A stretch of DNA of 16,365 nucleotides from Clostridiales bacterium (GCA_019415925.1 DXYG01000059.1:1-16365), one strand, 5' to 3'; positions 7,683 through 16,039 are shown, counted from the stretch's first letter. Translations and numbers: made by a program. Notes: generated by a model from the letters alone, not told the origin.

Positions 7683-8941
7683 AAAAAGACAATTTCTCCC
7701 TGAATAAACTAATGCAAAACAACAAATTTATTTTCGTTTTAGCAATCCTTATTTCTTTTTCAATCTGGATTTATTCCGGTCTTGGTGCAACAAACGATAC
7801 AAATGTTACATTAAGCAATATTCCTATTCAGATTGAGCTTTCTGATGAAGCCAGAGATAACGGACTTCAGATTTTTTCCGGCAGTGAACAGACTGCTTCC
7901 GTTACCGTTACAGGTAACAGAGCTGTTCTCGGTTCTGTAAATGAATCAGACGTTACCGTAACCGCCGCCGCAAATTCAATCAATTCTTCCGGCAGCTACA
8001 GCTTGCCTGTTTCTGCAACAAAGACCAATCCTTCTGCTAACTTTCAGATTACATCAGCAGTAGCCCCCTCAACAATAAGCGTTGTTGTTGATTATTTTCG
8101 TGAAAGTACCTATCAGATACAGGATAACCACATTGTTTATAAGGTTGCTGACGGATATTACGGTGTGACTTCTCTTTCTTCAAAATCCGTAGTTATTTCG
8201 GGACCTCAGACTGAAATTTCTAAAATTGACAAGGTTTATGCCGTTGCTGAAATTAACGGAACACTTACTGAATCAGTTGAAACTGATGCTGAGCTTGTTT
8301 TGTATGATAAAAATAACAATAAGCTTTCTACCGAGCTTTTTACAATGGATTTAAAAACAGTTAAAGCAACTGTAACTGTAATGCCCGAAAAGACTGTTGA
8401 AGTAAAGCCGACGTTTGTAAATAAACCTGACGGACTTGAAATTACCGAGGATATGATTTCTATTGAGCCTTCAACAATTCTTCTTGCAGGACCTGCCGAA
8501 GTCCTTGATAAAACTTCTTCAGTTAACCTTGAAGCCATTGATTTCTCAACTTTGAAAGCGGAGAAAAAGACATTCCCGACGCTCGGAATTGATATTCCTA
8601 CAGACTGCAAGAATCTCAGCAATTCCACATCAGCCAAGGTAACGCTTGATTTAAGCGGATTGTCAACAAAATCCTTTACTGTTGATAATTTCTCTGTTGA
8701 CGGTCTTTCAAAAGAATATAATGCTGAAGTTACTCAAAATAGCATTTCAGTTACAATTATCGGACCTAAAGAAGAGATTGACAGCCTTTCAGCTTCTGAC
8801 ATAAAGGCAGTAATTGACACTTCAAATTCAAAAGGAATAACGGGTTCGGTACAAATGCCCGTAACATTCAGGTTTGACGTAGCCAAGAGCTGTTGGGCAT
8901 ATGGTGATTATAAGGCAAATCTTACAATTTCCGAAAAATAA
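7679..8941 (+). CDS. cdaR: YbbR-repeat regulator of CdaA
   Basis: This is the membrane-anchored partner that modulates diadenylate cyclase activity from outside the cytoplasm. It has 420 residues, with a single N-terminal transmembrane segment (about 17-34, FIFVLAILISFSIWIYSG). The extracytoplasmic part is built of YbbR-type beta-rich repeats recognisable by phrases such as VVISGPQTEISKIDKV, ILLAGPAEVLDKTSSV and VTIIGPKEEIDSLSAS. The start is TTG at 7679, overlapping the cdaA stop (TTGA), with AAGGGGAGG eight bases upstream. In many Firmicutes glmM follows; here a terminator follows instead. Confidence 0.9.
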   Translation: MKKDNFSLNKLMQNNKFIFVLAILISFSIWIYSGLGATNDTNVTLSNIPIQIELSDEARDNGLQIFSGSEQTASVTVTGNRAVLGSVNESDVTVTAAANSINSSGSYSLPVSATKTNPSANFQITSAVAPSTISVVVDYFRESTYQIQDNHIVYKVADGYYGVTSLSSKSVVISGPQTEISKIDKVYAVAEINGTLTESVETDAELVLYDKNNNKLSTELFTMDLKTVKATVTVMPEKTVEVKPTFVNKPDGLEITEDMISIEPSTILLAGPAEVLDKTSSVNLEAIDFSTLKAEKKTFPTLGIDIPTDCKNLSNSTSAKVTLDLSGLSTKSFTVDNFSVDGLSKEYNAEVTQNSISVTIIGPKEEIDSLSASDIKAVIDTSNSKGITGSVQMPVTFRFDVAKSCWAYGDYKANLTISEK

Positions 8942-8950
8942 ATTACACTC

Positions 8951-8981
8951 AAAAGAGCAGGCTTTATGTCTGCTCTTTTTT
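8951..8981 (+). terminator. Intrinsic terminator after cdaR
   Basis: AAAAGAGCAG (8951-8960) pairs with CTGCTCTTTT (8970-8979) across a 9-base loop, and the T-run continues to 8981. It lies 10 bases past the cdaR stop and isolates the next gene. Confidence 0.88.
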
Positions 8982-9032
8982 AACAATAAACTCTTTTAAC
9001 TTTTGTGCATTAATGTTATTTATATGTCACTG

Positions 9033-9095
9033 TTGAACAAATAATAAGTTTGATGATTGTATAAATATACAAAAATATTTCTCTCTGTTGTTCAA
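9033..9095. repeat. Inverted repeat flanking/overlapping the promoter of the Sas6-like gene
   Basis: TTGAACAA (9033-9040) and its exact reverse complement TTGTTCAA (9088-9095) are 47 bases apart. The right copy overlaps the -35 box of the downstream promoter. The layout fits a repressor or activator with two half-operators, but eight bases in AT-rich DNA could also arise by chance. Confidence 0.4.
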
Positions 9096-9116
9096 AAATA
9101 CATATTGTGTTATAAT
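9088..9116 (+). promoter_or_regulatory. Extended -10 promoter of the Sas6-like gene
   Basis: TTGTTC (9088-9093), a 17-base spacer and a perfect TATAAT (9111-9116) preceded by TGT (extended -10) point rightwards. RNA would start near 9123, giving a short leader with AGGAGA before the ATG at 9153. Confidence 0.7.
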
Positions 9117-9152
9117 TTTATTGTCTAAAAATACATAAAAAGGAGAACAACT

Positions 9153-11345
9153 ATGAAAAGACATCGCAAAATAACGAGCTTTCTGCTTGTTGCGGCTATG
9201 ATGCTTACTGCATTTGCAGCTACAGCATTTACTGCTTCTGCGGCAACAGACGGTTCAAGCGTGTATTTTGACAACTCCAAATATAACTGGGAGAATGTCT
9301 ATGTATACGCTTACGGAACAAAGAACAACGCAGAATGGCCCGGAGAGCTTATGGAAAAGACTGACGACGGTCTTTACACAAAAAGCTTCCCATCAACCTA
9401 CAAGTCCGAGAGTATTATTTTTACAAACGGACTTGAAAAAGGTGAGGGTAAGGAGCAGTACCCCACCGGTGCCGGACTTTCTCTCAAAACAGGCGAGTGC
9501 AAGCTTCTGACAGCAGATTTGAACTGGGTTGATTACGGTAAGCCTGATGACCACGGATACGGTTTCTGTTATACTGCTTCGGGAACCGGTTTCTCAACTG
9601 ACAGTATGCAGGTAAAACTCGGTCTTAAGAATGCAACAAAAGGCTACTATTCAATTGACGGCTCTGAAAAGACCGAATTTTCAAACAACGAAGTTATTAC
9701 CGTCGGCGAGGGTAAAATCGGTAATTCTACCATAACGCTTACTCTTTATGCTACCGGTTCAGATGGAGTTGAAACCGAGCAGACTTATACATTCAAAAAG
9801 AGATTCACTCAGACAAAGACTACTTTTTCTGCAAAATCTGACGGTCACACAACAGAGGCTGAAGCAGGTTACTATGCAACAAACCCCGAATTACAGCTTG
9901 GTAAAAATAAAACTATTACTGTAGACGGAGATGTAAGCGACTGGGACAGCTCAATGATTATTGCACAGGGCGTTGCTAACGACGACCCGAGAGTTTATAT
10001 GCCCTCAGCAATGCACGAGCAGCCTTGGGACGCATATGCGCTCTACGCAGCATGGGATAACGACAATCTCTACTTTATGTGGGAAATTGCTAATACAACA
10101 TATATCATTTCTCCCGAGGATAACTTTGCCGCATCAAATGAGGCACGTCCTTGGAGAAACAGTATTCCTATGTATCTTGCACTTTCCATTGACCCTTCAA
10201 AGCAGGCAACAGGTAAGGCTTTTGGAACTAATAAAGACGGCTCAACCTATACAAATCCCTTTGTATGGGGCTGTGACGGCGGTGTAGCTAAGGACGGCGG
10301 TACAAGCTTTACTACTCACGTTGATACGCTTATCGCAATGGATTCTAATAACTCAAACGGCGGTGCGTCAATATTCAAGGCTGATACTCTTGATTCTGAC
10401 GGAACATATATGTTCAATTACGATTCAAGAGTTCCGATTGGCGTAAGGTCATTCCAGGCACAGGATAATCAGAACGGATTTAAAATCAAGTATGCAAACG
10501 GAACAGCAAGTGATACTCTCTACGGCATTAATAGTCCCAAAGGCTCACGTATTCTCGGCGACAATACAGATATGAGTGCTAATTGGGCAGATTTCTTTGA
10601 CCTTGGATATAAAGACAGTTACGGATTTATTTATGAGGTTGCAATTCCGCTTTCAACACTCGGAATTGACAAGGAGTATATCGAAACAAACGGTATCGGT
10701 GCAATGCAGATTCTTACATACGGCACATCAGGTATGGATACACTTCCTCACGATCCGTCAATGCTTGATAATGCTGATGTTGAGTACAGCTATGACCCGT
10801 CAACCTCACACGAAAAAGAAGATGTTGATAACATAACTGTTCCTCTTGCAAGAGTAGGCGCACTCCTCGATGACACAGTAATTAACTATGCTCCCCTTGA
10901 AGTAAACTTCGGTGCTGATCTCAACTCAGGTCAGTCAGCAGGAACAACAATCAACCTTAAAGCAGAAGCATACAATTCAACCGGAAATGTTGAATATGAA
11001 TTTTCAATTAACGGAAAGTCTGTTCAGAAGTCATCATCAGATACCTATGTTTGGACTCCTGCTGAAACAGGCACATATCAGCTTTCTGTAACTGCTACCG
11101 ATTCAGACGGAAAGAGCGTAACCAAAAACGTAAGCTATACAATAGGTGCTGCTCAGGAAACTTACGAAATCGGTGACGTAAACCTTGACGGCGTTGTAAA
11201 TGTTAATGACGCTACTGAAATTCAGAAGTATGGTGTAGAGCTTGTATCGCTCAATCCATTACAGCTCAGCCTTGCTGACTTCAATAATGACGGTTATGTT
11301 ACAATCTCAGACGCTACTGAAATTCAGCGTTTTGCGGTTTCATAA
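9153..11345 (+). CDS. Secreted non-catalytic starch-binding dockerin protein, Sas6-like (CBM26-Ig-CBM74-Ig-dockerin)
   Basis: It probably binds starch granules and docks into a cell-surface or free amylosome; I see no glycoside hydrolase domain. The 730 residues read as follows. Residues 1-31 are a signal peptide (KRHRK, a hydrophobic core, ASA cleavage region). Residues 34-128 are a CBM26 starch-binding module with Trp46, Tyr54 and Trp62 (AEWPGELM). Residues about 133-220 form an Ig-like domain. Residues about 240-575 match a CBM74-like module, opening with TITVDGDVSDWDS. Residues about 578-665 are a second Ig-like domain, and 670-730 a type I dockerin with two calcium loops (GDVNLDGVVNVNDATEIQ and ADFNNDGYVTISDATEIQ). 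Length and domain order match R. bromii Sas6. His288, Phe325 and Trp372 fall one residue from the positions I recall as the Sas6 CBM74 ligand contacts (from memory, to be checked). It is a single-gene unit between terminators. Confidence 0.88.
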   Translation: MKRHRKITSFLLVAAMMLTAFAATAFTASAATDGSSVYFDNSKYNWENVYVYAYGTKNNAEWPGELMEKTDDGLYTKSFPSTYKSESIIFTNGLEKGEGKEQYPTGAGLSLKTGECKLLTADLNWVDYGKPDDHGYGFCYTASGTGFSTDSMQVKLGLKNATKGYYSIDGSEKTEFSNNEVITVGEGKIGNSTITLTLYATGSDGVETEQTYTFKKRFTQTKTTFSAKSDGHTTEAEAGYYATNPELQLGKNKTITVDGDVSDWDSSMIIAQGVANDDPRVYMPSAMHEQPWDAYALYAAWDNDNLYFMWEIANTTYIISPEDNFAASNEARPWRNSIPMYLALSIDPSKQATGKAFGTNKDGSTYTNPFVWGCDGGVAKDGGTSFTTHVDTLIAMDSNNSNGGASIFKADTLDSDGTYMFNYDSRVPIGVRSFQAQDNQNGFKIKYANGTASDTLYGINSPKGSRILGDNTDMSANWADFFDLGYKDSYGFIYEVAIPLSTLGIDKEYIETNGIGAMQILTYGTSGMDTLPHDPSMLDNADVEYSYDPSTSHEKEDVDNITVPLARVGALLDDTVINYAPLEVNFGADLNSGQSAGTTINLKAEAYNSTGNVEYEFSINGKSVQKSSSDTYVWTPAETGTYQLSVTATDSDGKSVTKNVSYTIGAAQETYEIGDVNLDGVVNVNDATEIQKYGVELVSLNPLQLSLADFNNDGYVTISDATEIQRFAVS

Positions 11346-11373
11346 TCATTCTGTTAAGTAAAACTAAAAAAAT

Positions 11374-11422
11374 AATAGCTGTCGGGCAACATAAATCTGT
11401 TGTCTGACAGCTATTTTATTTT
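11374..11422. terminator. Two-way terminator between the Sas6-like gene and the convergent rodA-type gene
   Basis: An 18-base stem with two G-U pairs (11374-11391 with 11398-11415) and a 6-base loop is flanked by an A-run on the left (11366-11372) and a T-run on the right (to about 11424). It can therefore stop transcription from both the plus-strand dockerin gene and the minus-strand SEDS gene. Confidence 0.9.
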
Positions 11423-11441
11423 TTTGTATTGTGTATTTATT

Positions 11442-12611
11442 TTATATTTTAATCCTGCTTTGACTGCCTCTGCGAACACTGGCAGTATCCATATCGTCGA
11501 AGTTGTGATTCCTTACGCTTTGAACAAGCCCAAGACAAATTAGCGTGCTCAATGCAGAAGAACCACCTGAACTGAACAACGGCAAAGTAATGCCTACAAC
11601 AGGGAAAAATCCGAGCGTCATTCCAATGTTAATTATACTCTGAGCACAAATTGTTGCAAATACACCTGAGCAGATATATCTTCCTTGCAAATCATTTGAA
11701 ATCTTTGCATTTAAAATAACCTTAATAATTATTCCGAAAAGAATCACAAGCAATAGCATACATCCGATAAAACCAAGCTCTTCGCCTGCTACGGTAAAGA
11801 TGAAGTCATTTTCCTGTTCGGGAACGATTCCGTATTCAACTCGTGAGCCGTTATAAAGTCCACTTCCCGTAAGTTCTCCGCATGCAATAGATACCTTGCC
11901 TTGATATTGCTGCCATCCGTAGTTTGTCATTGCATTACCGTCAATGTCAAACAAAGCGATAATCCTGTTTCGGTGCTCATCATTCATAAAAAAGTTCCAG
12001 ATAAGCGGTATTCCAACCAAGAGCAACCCTCCGAGTATTGCAAAGTACCTGAGCTGAACACCTGCCGTAAAGCTCATAATAAGAAAAATGAATCCGAAAA
12101 TCAATACCGTACCGTCATCACCCTGAAGATGAATCACAGCCATAGGAAGTGAGGCGTGAAGAACAAGTGTAAGAACACCGAGCGGATTTTCAATTAACCC
12201 CTTTTCTTTAAGAGAAGAAAGATGCTTTGTAAACGTAATGATAAAGCATATTTTGATGAATTCCGAGGGTTGAATTGTAAAGCCTCCCGGAAGCTCAATC
12301 CAAGCCGTATCGTCAGTTCCTGCAACCTGTATTCCGAATAAAAACACAAGCGCCGCAAGAACTGCGGCTATTATTGCCGAGAAGTACCATTTTCGTACTA
12401 AATATCTGTAATCAGCTATTGAAATAACAACGGCAGATATAATGCCTGCAATTACTGCCGCAAGCTGCGTTCTGAGATAATTGTAATCTCCCGAACGCTG
12501 CATACTTGAAATTAACAAAAGACTGTAAATTACTGCGGCAAAAGTGAGTAACCAAAGAACGAAATCCGTTCTTTTAAGGTAATCACCAACCGAATTTGTA
12601 AATTTATTCAA
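11442..12611 (-). CDS. rodA: SEDS-family peptidoglycan glycosyltransferase (RodA/FtsW type)
   Basis: SEDS proteins polymerise lipid II into glycan strands with a class B penicillin-binding protein. This 389-residue protein has about ten hydrophobic segments. The invariant glutamate is in IQPSEFIKI (Glu117), the putative catalytic aspartate in EQENDFIFTVAGEELGFIG (Asp269), and the C-terminal signature is PVVGITLPLFSSGGSS (337-352). YGWQQYQGKVSIACGELTGSGL matches the RodA-like loop before the catalytic region. The start is TTG at 12611 with GAGG about eight bases upstream; I saw no better ATG. It stands alone, convergent with the Sas6-like gene and divergent from fhs. RodA is preferred over FtsW or SpoVE from the loop sequences, but the paralogues are hard to separate by eye. 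Confidence 0.85.
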   Translation of the reverse strand: MNKFTNSVGDYLKRTDFVLWLLTFAAVIYSLLLISSMQRSGDYNYLRTQLAAVIAGIISAVVISIADYRYLVRKWYFSAIIAAVLAALVFLFGIQVAGTDDTAWIELPGGFTIQPSEFIKICFIITFTKHLSSLKEKGLIENPLGVLTLVLHASLPMAVIHLQGDDGTVLIFGFIFLIMSFTAGVQLRYFAILGGLLLVGIPLIWNFFMNDEHRNRIIALFDIDGNAMTNYGWQQYQGKVSIACGELTGSGLYNGSRVEYGIVPEQENDFIFTVAGEELGFIGCMLLLVILFGIIIKVILNAKISNDLQGRYICSGVFATICAQSIINIGMTLGFFPVVGITLPLFSSGGSSALSTLICLGLVQSVRNHNFDDMDTASVRRGSQSRIKI

Positions 12612-12740
12612 CTCAAACGCCTCAACAAAAATAATATTTGATAATGATTATAATTATTATATTAAATTATAATGTCAATATCAAGTATATTTTCAAATTG
12701 GAATAATAAATCAGCTCTGTTTGATATAATATAATTATTA
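12612..12740. promoter_or_regulatory. AT-rich divergent promoter region between rodA-type gene and fhs
   Basis: This gap is extremely AT-rich. Rightwards, two overlapping TATAAT boxes at 12725-12735 lie just before fhs, but no good -35 is seen at the right distance. Leftwards, a perfect TTGACA reads on the minus strand (12678-12673), with AATTAT 17 bases and TATAAT 20 bases further on. Promoters for both genes are surely here; the exact boxes are uncertain. Confidence 0.5.
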
Positions 12741-12761
12741 ATGTGTGGAGGTGCACTCAAA

Positions 12762-14429
12762 ATGTTATCGGATATTGAAATAGCTCAGCAGGCGAAGCTC
12801 CTGCCAATCAAAGAAGTTGCCGCAAAAATCGGAATTTCGGAAGACGAACTCGAATTTTACGGAAAATACAAAGCAAAGCTTTCTGACGAGCTTGCAAACA
12901 GGGTACAGAATAATCCTGACGGAAAACTTATACTTGTTACTGCAATCAATCCTACTCCTGCCGGTGAGGGTAAAACAACCACAACGGCGGGTCTTGGACA
13001 GGCTATGGCTAAAATAGGAAAGAACGCAATAATTGCTCTCCGTGAGCCGTCGCTCGGTCCTGTTTTCGGAATCAAAGGCGGTGCCGCAGGCGGCGGATAC
13101 GCACAGGTTCTTCCTATGGAGGATATTAATCTTCATTTTACAGGTGATATGCACGCAATTACTGCGGCAAATAACCTCTGCTGTGCAATGCTCGACAATC
13201 ATATGCAGCAGGGAAATACTCTTAACATTGACCCAAGAAGAATTTTAATTAAGCGTTGTCTTGATATGAATGACCGTGCTTTGAGAAATATTGTAGTCGG
13301 TCTCGGCGGCAAGGTAAACGGAATCCCCAGAGAGGACCATTTTATCATCACCGTAGCGTCTGAAGTAATGGCAATTCTCTGCCTTGCAAATGATATTGAC
13401 GATTTAAAACAGCGTCTGGGCAAAATCCTTGTTGCCTACACATATTCGGGCGAGCCTGTTTATGCAAAGGATTTAAAGGCTGACGGTGCTATGACTGCAC
13501 TCTTAAAAGATGCAATCAAGCCTAACCTTGTTCAGACTCTTGAGGGTACTCCTGCAATAATGCACGGCGGACCTTTTGCAAATATCGCACACGGCTGTAA
13601 CAGCGTAAGAGCTACAAAGCTTGCGTTAAAGCTTGCTGATTACTGCATAACTGAGGCAGGCTTCGGTTCTGACCTCGGTGCTGAAAAGTTCCTTGATATT
13701 AAGTGCCGCTATGCAGGTCTTTCACCATCTGCAATCGTAATTGTAGCTACCTGCCGTGCACTTAAATACAACGGCGGTGTTCCAAAAGCTGAGGTTTCAA
13801 ATGAAAATCTTGAGGCTCTAAAAAAGGGTATTGTAAATCTCGGTGTTCATATTGAAAATATGCGCAAATATAACGTACCGGTAATTGTTGCAATCAACCG
13901 TTTCGGTACAGACAGCAAGGAAGAGCTTGAATATATTGAAAGTTATTGCCGTGAAAACGGAGCTGACTTTGCACTTTCCGATGTATTCGGAAAAGGCGGC
14001 GAAGGCGGTATTGAGCTTGCTAAAAAGGTAGTTGAGGCTTGCGAAAAGCCGTCTGATTTTGCTCCGATTTACTCACTTGACCTTACCGTAAAAGAGAAAA
14101 TCGAAAAAATTGCGACTACAATTTACGGTGCAAGCAAGGTTAATTACACAACAGCTGCAGAAAAGGCGATTAAAGAGGTTGAGGCTCTCGGAGCAGACAA
14201 GCTTCCTGTTTGTATTGCAAAAACGCAGTATTCACTGTCCGATAATCCTGCCTTACTCGGTGCACCGAAAGACTTTGAAATCACCGTAAGAAATGTTACT
14301 CTTTCAAACGGAGCAGGCTTTGTTGTTGCCTACACAGGTGATATAATGACGATGCCCGGACTTCCTAAGGTTCCTGCCGCTCACAGCATTGACGTTGACA
14401 GCGACGGAAAAATTGTCGGTCTTTTCTGA
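12762..14429 (+). CDS. fhs: Formate-tetrahydrofolate ligase
   Basis: Fhs uses ATP to join formate to tetrahydrofolate, giving 10-formyl-THF for purine synthesis, formyl-Met-tRNA or acetogenic one-carbon flow. An in-frame ATG at 12741 exists, but the ribosome binding site GGAGGT lies inside that extension (about 12746-12751). The start is therefore ATG 12762, giving 555 residues, the standard length, and the standard opening MLSDIEIAQQAK. The ATP-binding loop TPAGEGKTTTTAGL (Lys71) is followed by EPSLGPVFGIKGGAAGGGYAQV-type sequence, which is diagnostic. The C-terminus, ending MTMPGLPKVPAAHSIDVD and a short tail, is complete. It is first in the fhs-tsaE-tsaB-rpiB run. No folD gene or other C1 genes lie alongside. 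Confidence 0.97.
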   Translation: MLSDIEIAQQAKLLPIKEVAAKIGISEDELEFYGKYKAKLSDELANRVQNNPDGKLILVTAINPTPAGEGKTTTTAGLGQAMAKIGKNAIIALREPSLGPVFGIKGGAAGGGYAQVLPMEDINLHFTGDMHAITAANNLCCAMLDNHMQQGNTLNIDPRRILIKRCLDMNDRALRNIVVGLGGKVNGIPREDHFIITVASEVMAILCLANDIDDLKQRLGKILVAYTYSGEPVYAKDLKADGAMTALLKDAIKPNLVQTLEGTPAIMHGGPFANIAHGCNSVRATKLALKLADYCITEAGFGSDLGAEKFLDIKCRYAGLSPSAIVIVATCRALKYNGGVPKAEVSNENLEALKKGIVNLGVHIENMRKYNVPVIVAINRFGTDSKEELEYIESYCRENGADFALSDVFGKGGEGGIELAKKVVEACEKPSDFAPIYSLDLTVKEKIEKIATTIYGASKVNYTTAAEKAIKEVEALGADKLPVCIAKTQYSLSDNPALLGAPKDFEITVRNVTLSNGAGFVVAYTGDIMTMPGLPKVPAAHSIDVDSDGKIVGLF

Positions 14430-14430
14430 T

Positions 14431-14856
14431 ATGAATACAATAATTTCAAAGTCGACCGAAGATACAGAAAAAATCGGTGAATCAGTTGCAAAAAAGCTTT
14501 CAGGTAACGAAGTAATCGCTCTTTTCGGCGGACTCGGAATGGGAAAAACTGCGTTTACAAGAGGACTTTGCACAGGTCTTGGCGTAGATGACGGCGTTTC
14601 CAGTCCTACTTTTGCCCTTGTCAATGAGTATCACGGAAAATACAATATCTACCACTTTGATATGTACAGAGTAACCTCGTGGGAGGATTTGTATTCGACG
14701 GGATTTTTTGACTACCTTGATAACGGAGTTCTCGTAATCGAGTGGAGCGAAAATATTGAGGGTGCGTTGCCCGAAAATGCAATAAGAATAAATATCTCAA
14801 AGGGTAACTCTGATAACGAAAGAGCTTTTGAGATTGAAGGTGTTGATATACAGTGA
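14431..14856 (+). CDS. tsaE: tRNA threonylcarbamoyladenosine biosynthesis ATPase TsaE
   Basis: TsaE is the ATPase that assists the TsaB-TsaD complex in making t6A at position 37 of ANN-decoding tRNAs. From ATG 14431 it has 141 residues, close to the family norm. Walker A is GGLGMGKT (33-40), SSPTFALVNEY (58-67) is the switch-like segment, HFDMYR (75-80) carries the conserved DxYR motif, and VLVIEWSENI (100-109) includes Walker B and the conserved Glu-Trp. The start is one base after the fhs stop, with no strong ribosome binding site, which suggests coupling to fhs translation. The upstream TTG at 14389 lies inside fhs and is less likely. Confidence 0.93.
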   Translation: MNTIISKSTEDTEKIGESVAKKLSGNEVIALFGGLGMGKTAFTRGLCTGLGVDDGVSSPTFALVNEYHGKYNIYHFDMYRVTSWEDLYSTGFFDYLDNGVLVIEWSENIEGALPENAIRINISKGNSDNERAFEIEGVDIQ

Positions 14857-15557
14857 AAATACTTGCTGTTGATACTTCAGCAACAGCGGCTTCGGTTGCC
14901 GTTGCTGAAGAAAACAAGCTTATCGGTGAGTTTTCAATAAATACTGCGCTTACTCACAGCCAGACTTTAATGCCTATGGTGGATGAACTGCTTAAAAATA
15001 CAGGCTTGTCTGTCAACGACATTGACGCTGTAGCGGTGAACTCAGGTCCCGGCTCTTTTACCGGAGTAAGAATAGGTGTTGCAGCAGTAAAGGGAATAGC
15101 TTTTCCAAAGAATTTACCCTGTGTTTCAGTTTCAACGCTTGAGAGTATGGCGTATAAAATGCTTTGTAACGACTGCGTTGTCTGCTCGGTAATGGACGCT
15201 CGCTGTTCACAGGTGTATAATGCTTTATTCAGAGTGAGCGGCTATTATGTTACACGTATGACGGACGACAGAGCACTTTCACTTACTGACTTAAAGCTTG
15301 AACTTCAGAATATCAGAGAAAAAGTTGTTCTCGTTGGCGACGGAGCAGTTTTGTGCAGTGAGTTTTTAAATTCAGAGCTTGAAAATGTTATGCTTGCGCC
15401 GTTTAATAACCGAATTCAGACTGCATCATCTGTTGCGTATGCAGCCTTTGAAAAGATTAATAACGGCGAAATATTAACATCAGATGAGCTTATGCCTGTA
15501 TATTTAAGACTGCCGCAGGCTCAGAGAGAATTAAATAAAAAATTGGGGGTAAAATAA
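14853..15557 (+). CDS. tsaB: tRNA threonylcarbamoyladenosine biosynthesis protein TsaB
   Basis: TsaB is the non-catalytic ASKHA-fold partner of TsaD in t6A synthesis. It has 234 residues. MKILAVDTSATAASVAV is the first phosphate-binding-like strand, THSQTLMPMVDELL (34-47) the family helix, and VNSGPGSFTGVRIG (61-74) the diagnostic motif. It starts at GTG 14853, sharing GTGA with the tsaE stop. The usual Firmicute neighbours rimI and tsaD do not follow; rpiB does. tsaD must be elsewhere. Confidence 0.94.
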   Translation: MKILAVDTSATAASVAVAEENKLIGEFSINTALTHSQTLMPMVDELLKNTGLSVNDIDAVAVNSGPGSFTGVRIGVAAVKGIAFPKNLPCVSVSTLESMAYKMLCNDCVVCSVMDARCSQVYNALFRVSGYYVTRMTDDRALSLTDLKLELQNIREKVVLVGDGAVLCSEFLNSELENVMLAPFNNRIQTASSVAYAAFEKINNGEILTSDELMPVYLRLPQAQRELNKKLGVK

Positions 15558-16009
15558 TGATAGCACTTGGATGTGACCACGGCGGATATAACTTAATCTG
15601 CGCTGTAAAAAAGTATCTTGATGAAAAAGGAATAGAGTACAAGGATTTCGGTACATACAGTACAGAAAGTGTAGATTATCCTGTTTACGCATACAAAGTA
15701 GCAACAGCCGTAGCAAACGGAGAATTTGAATTCGGAATTCTTTGTTGTGGAACGGGAATAGGTATTTCTATTGCCGCTAATAAGGTTAAAGGTATACGTG
15801 CCGCAGTTGTAAATAATGAGTTTGGCGCAGAGATGACTCGACGTCATAATCACGCAAATATTCTTTGTATGGGCGGCAGAGTTACAAGTGAAGAAGATGC
15901 CGTAAAATATACCGACATTTTTCTTAAGACCCCCGAAGAGGGCGGCAGACACGATAACAGACTTGCAATGCTCGCTGAAATTGAAAACGGTACATTTGAA
16001 GATAAATGA
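15557..16009 (+). CDS. rpiB: Ribose-5-phosphate isomerase B
   Basis: RpiB interconverts ribose 5-phosphate and ribulose 5-phosphate in the pentose phosphate pathway. The 150-residue protein has the RpiB/LacAB fold signatures: MIALGCDHGGYNL (Asp7, His8), the active cysteine Cys64 in ILCCGTGIGISIAANK, the phosphate-binding region VKGIRAAVVNN, and RRHNHANILCMGGR with His97. GGRHDNRLAML near the C-terminus is typical. The start overlaps the tsaB stop by one base (TAATG), and its ribosome binding site GGGGG lies in the last codons of tsaB. A galactose-6-phosphate isomerase subunit is unlikely because no lac/tagatose genes are nearby. Confidence 0.94.
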   Translation: MIALGCDHGGYNLICAVKKYLDEKGIEYKDFGTYSTESVDYPVYAYKVATAVANGEFEFGILCCGTGIGISIAANKVKGIRAAVVNNEFGAEMTRRHNHANILCMGGRVTSEEDAVKYTDIFLKTPEEGGRHDNRLAMLAEIENGTFEDK

Positions 16010-16010
16010 T

Positions 16011-16031
16011 ATATTTCTTATATAGAAATAT
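16011..16031 (+). other. Small AT-rich hairpin just after rpiB
   Basis: ATATTTC (16011-16017) pairs with GAAATAT (16025-16031) around a 7-base loop, directly after the rpiB stop and before the main terminator. It is weak and may only be part of the 3' end of the operon RNA. Confidence 0.3.
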
Positions 16032-16039
16032 TATTTTAC

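Noticed and set aside
8236..8637. Minus-strand 133-residue frame opposite cdaR
   Set aside because: Serine/valine-rich mirror of the YbbR repeats; no ribosome binding site or independent support.
12741..12761. Upstream ATG start extending Fhs by 7 residues
   Set aside because: The extension contains the GGAGGT ribosome binding site itself; ATG 12762 gives the standard Fhs N-terminus.
12765..13202. Minus-strand 145-residue frame opposite fhs
   Set aside because: Antisense shadow of a strongly conserved gene, with low-complexity composition and no recognisable motif.
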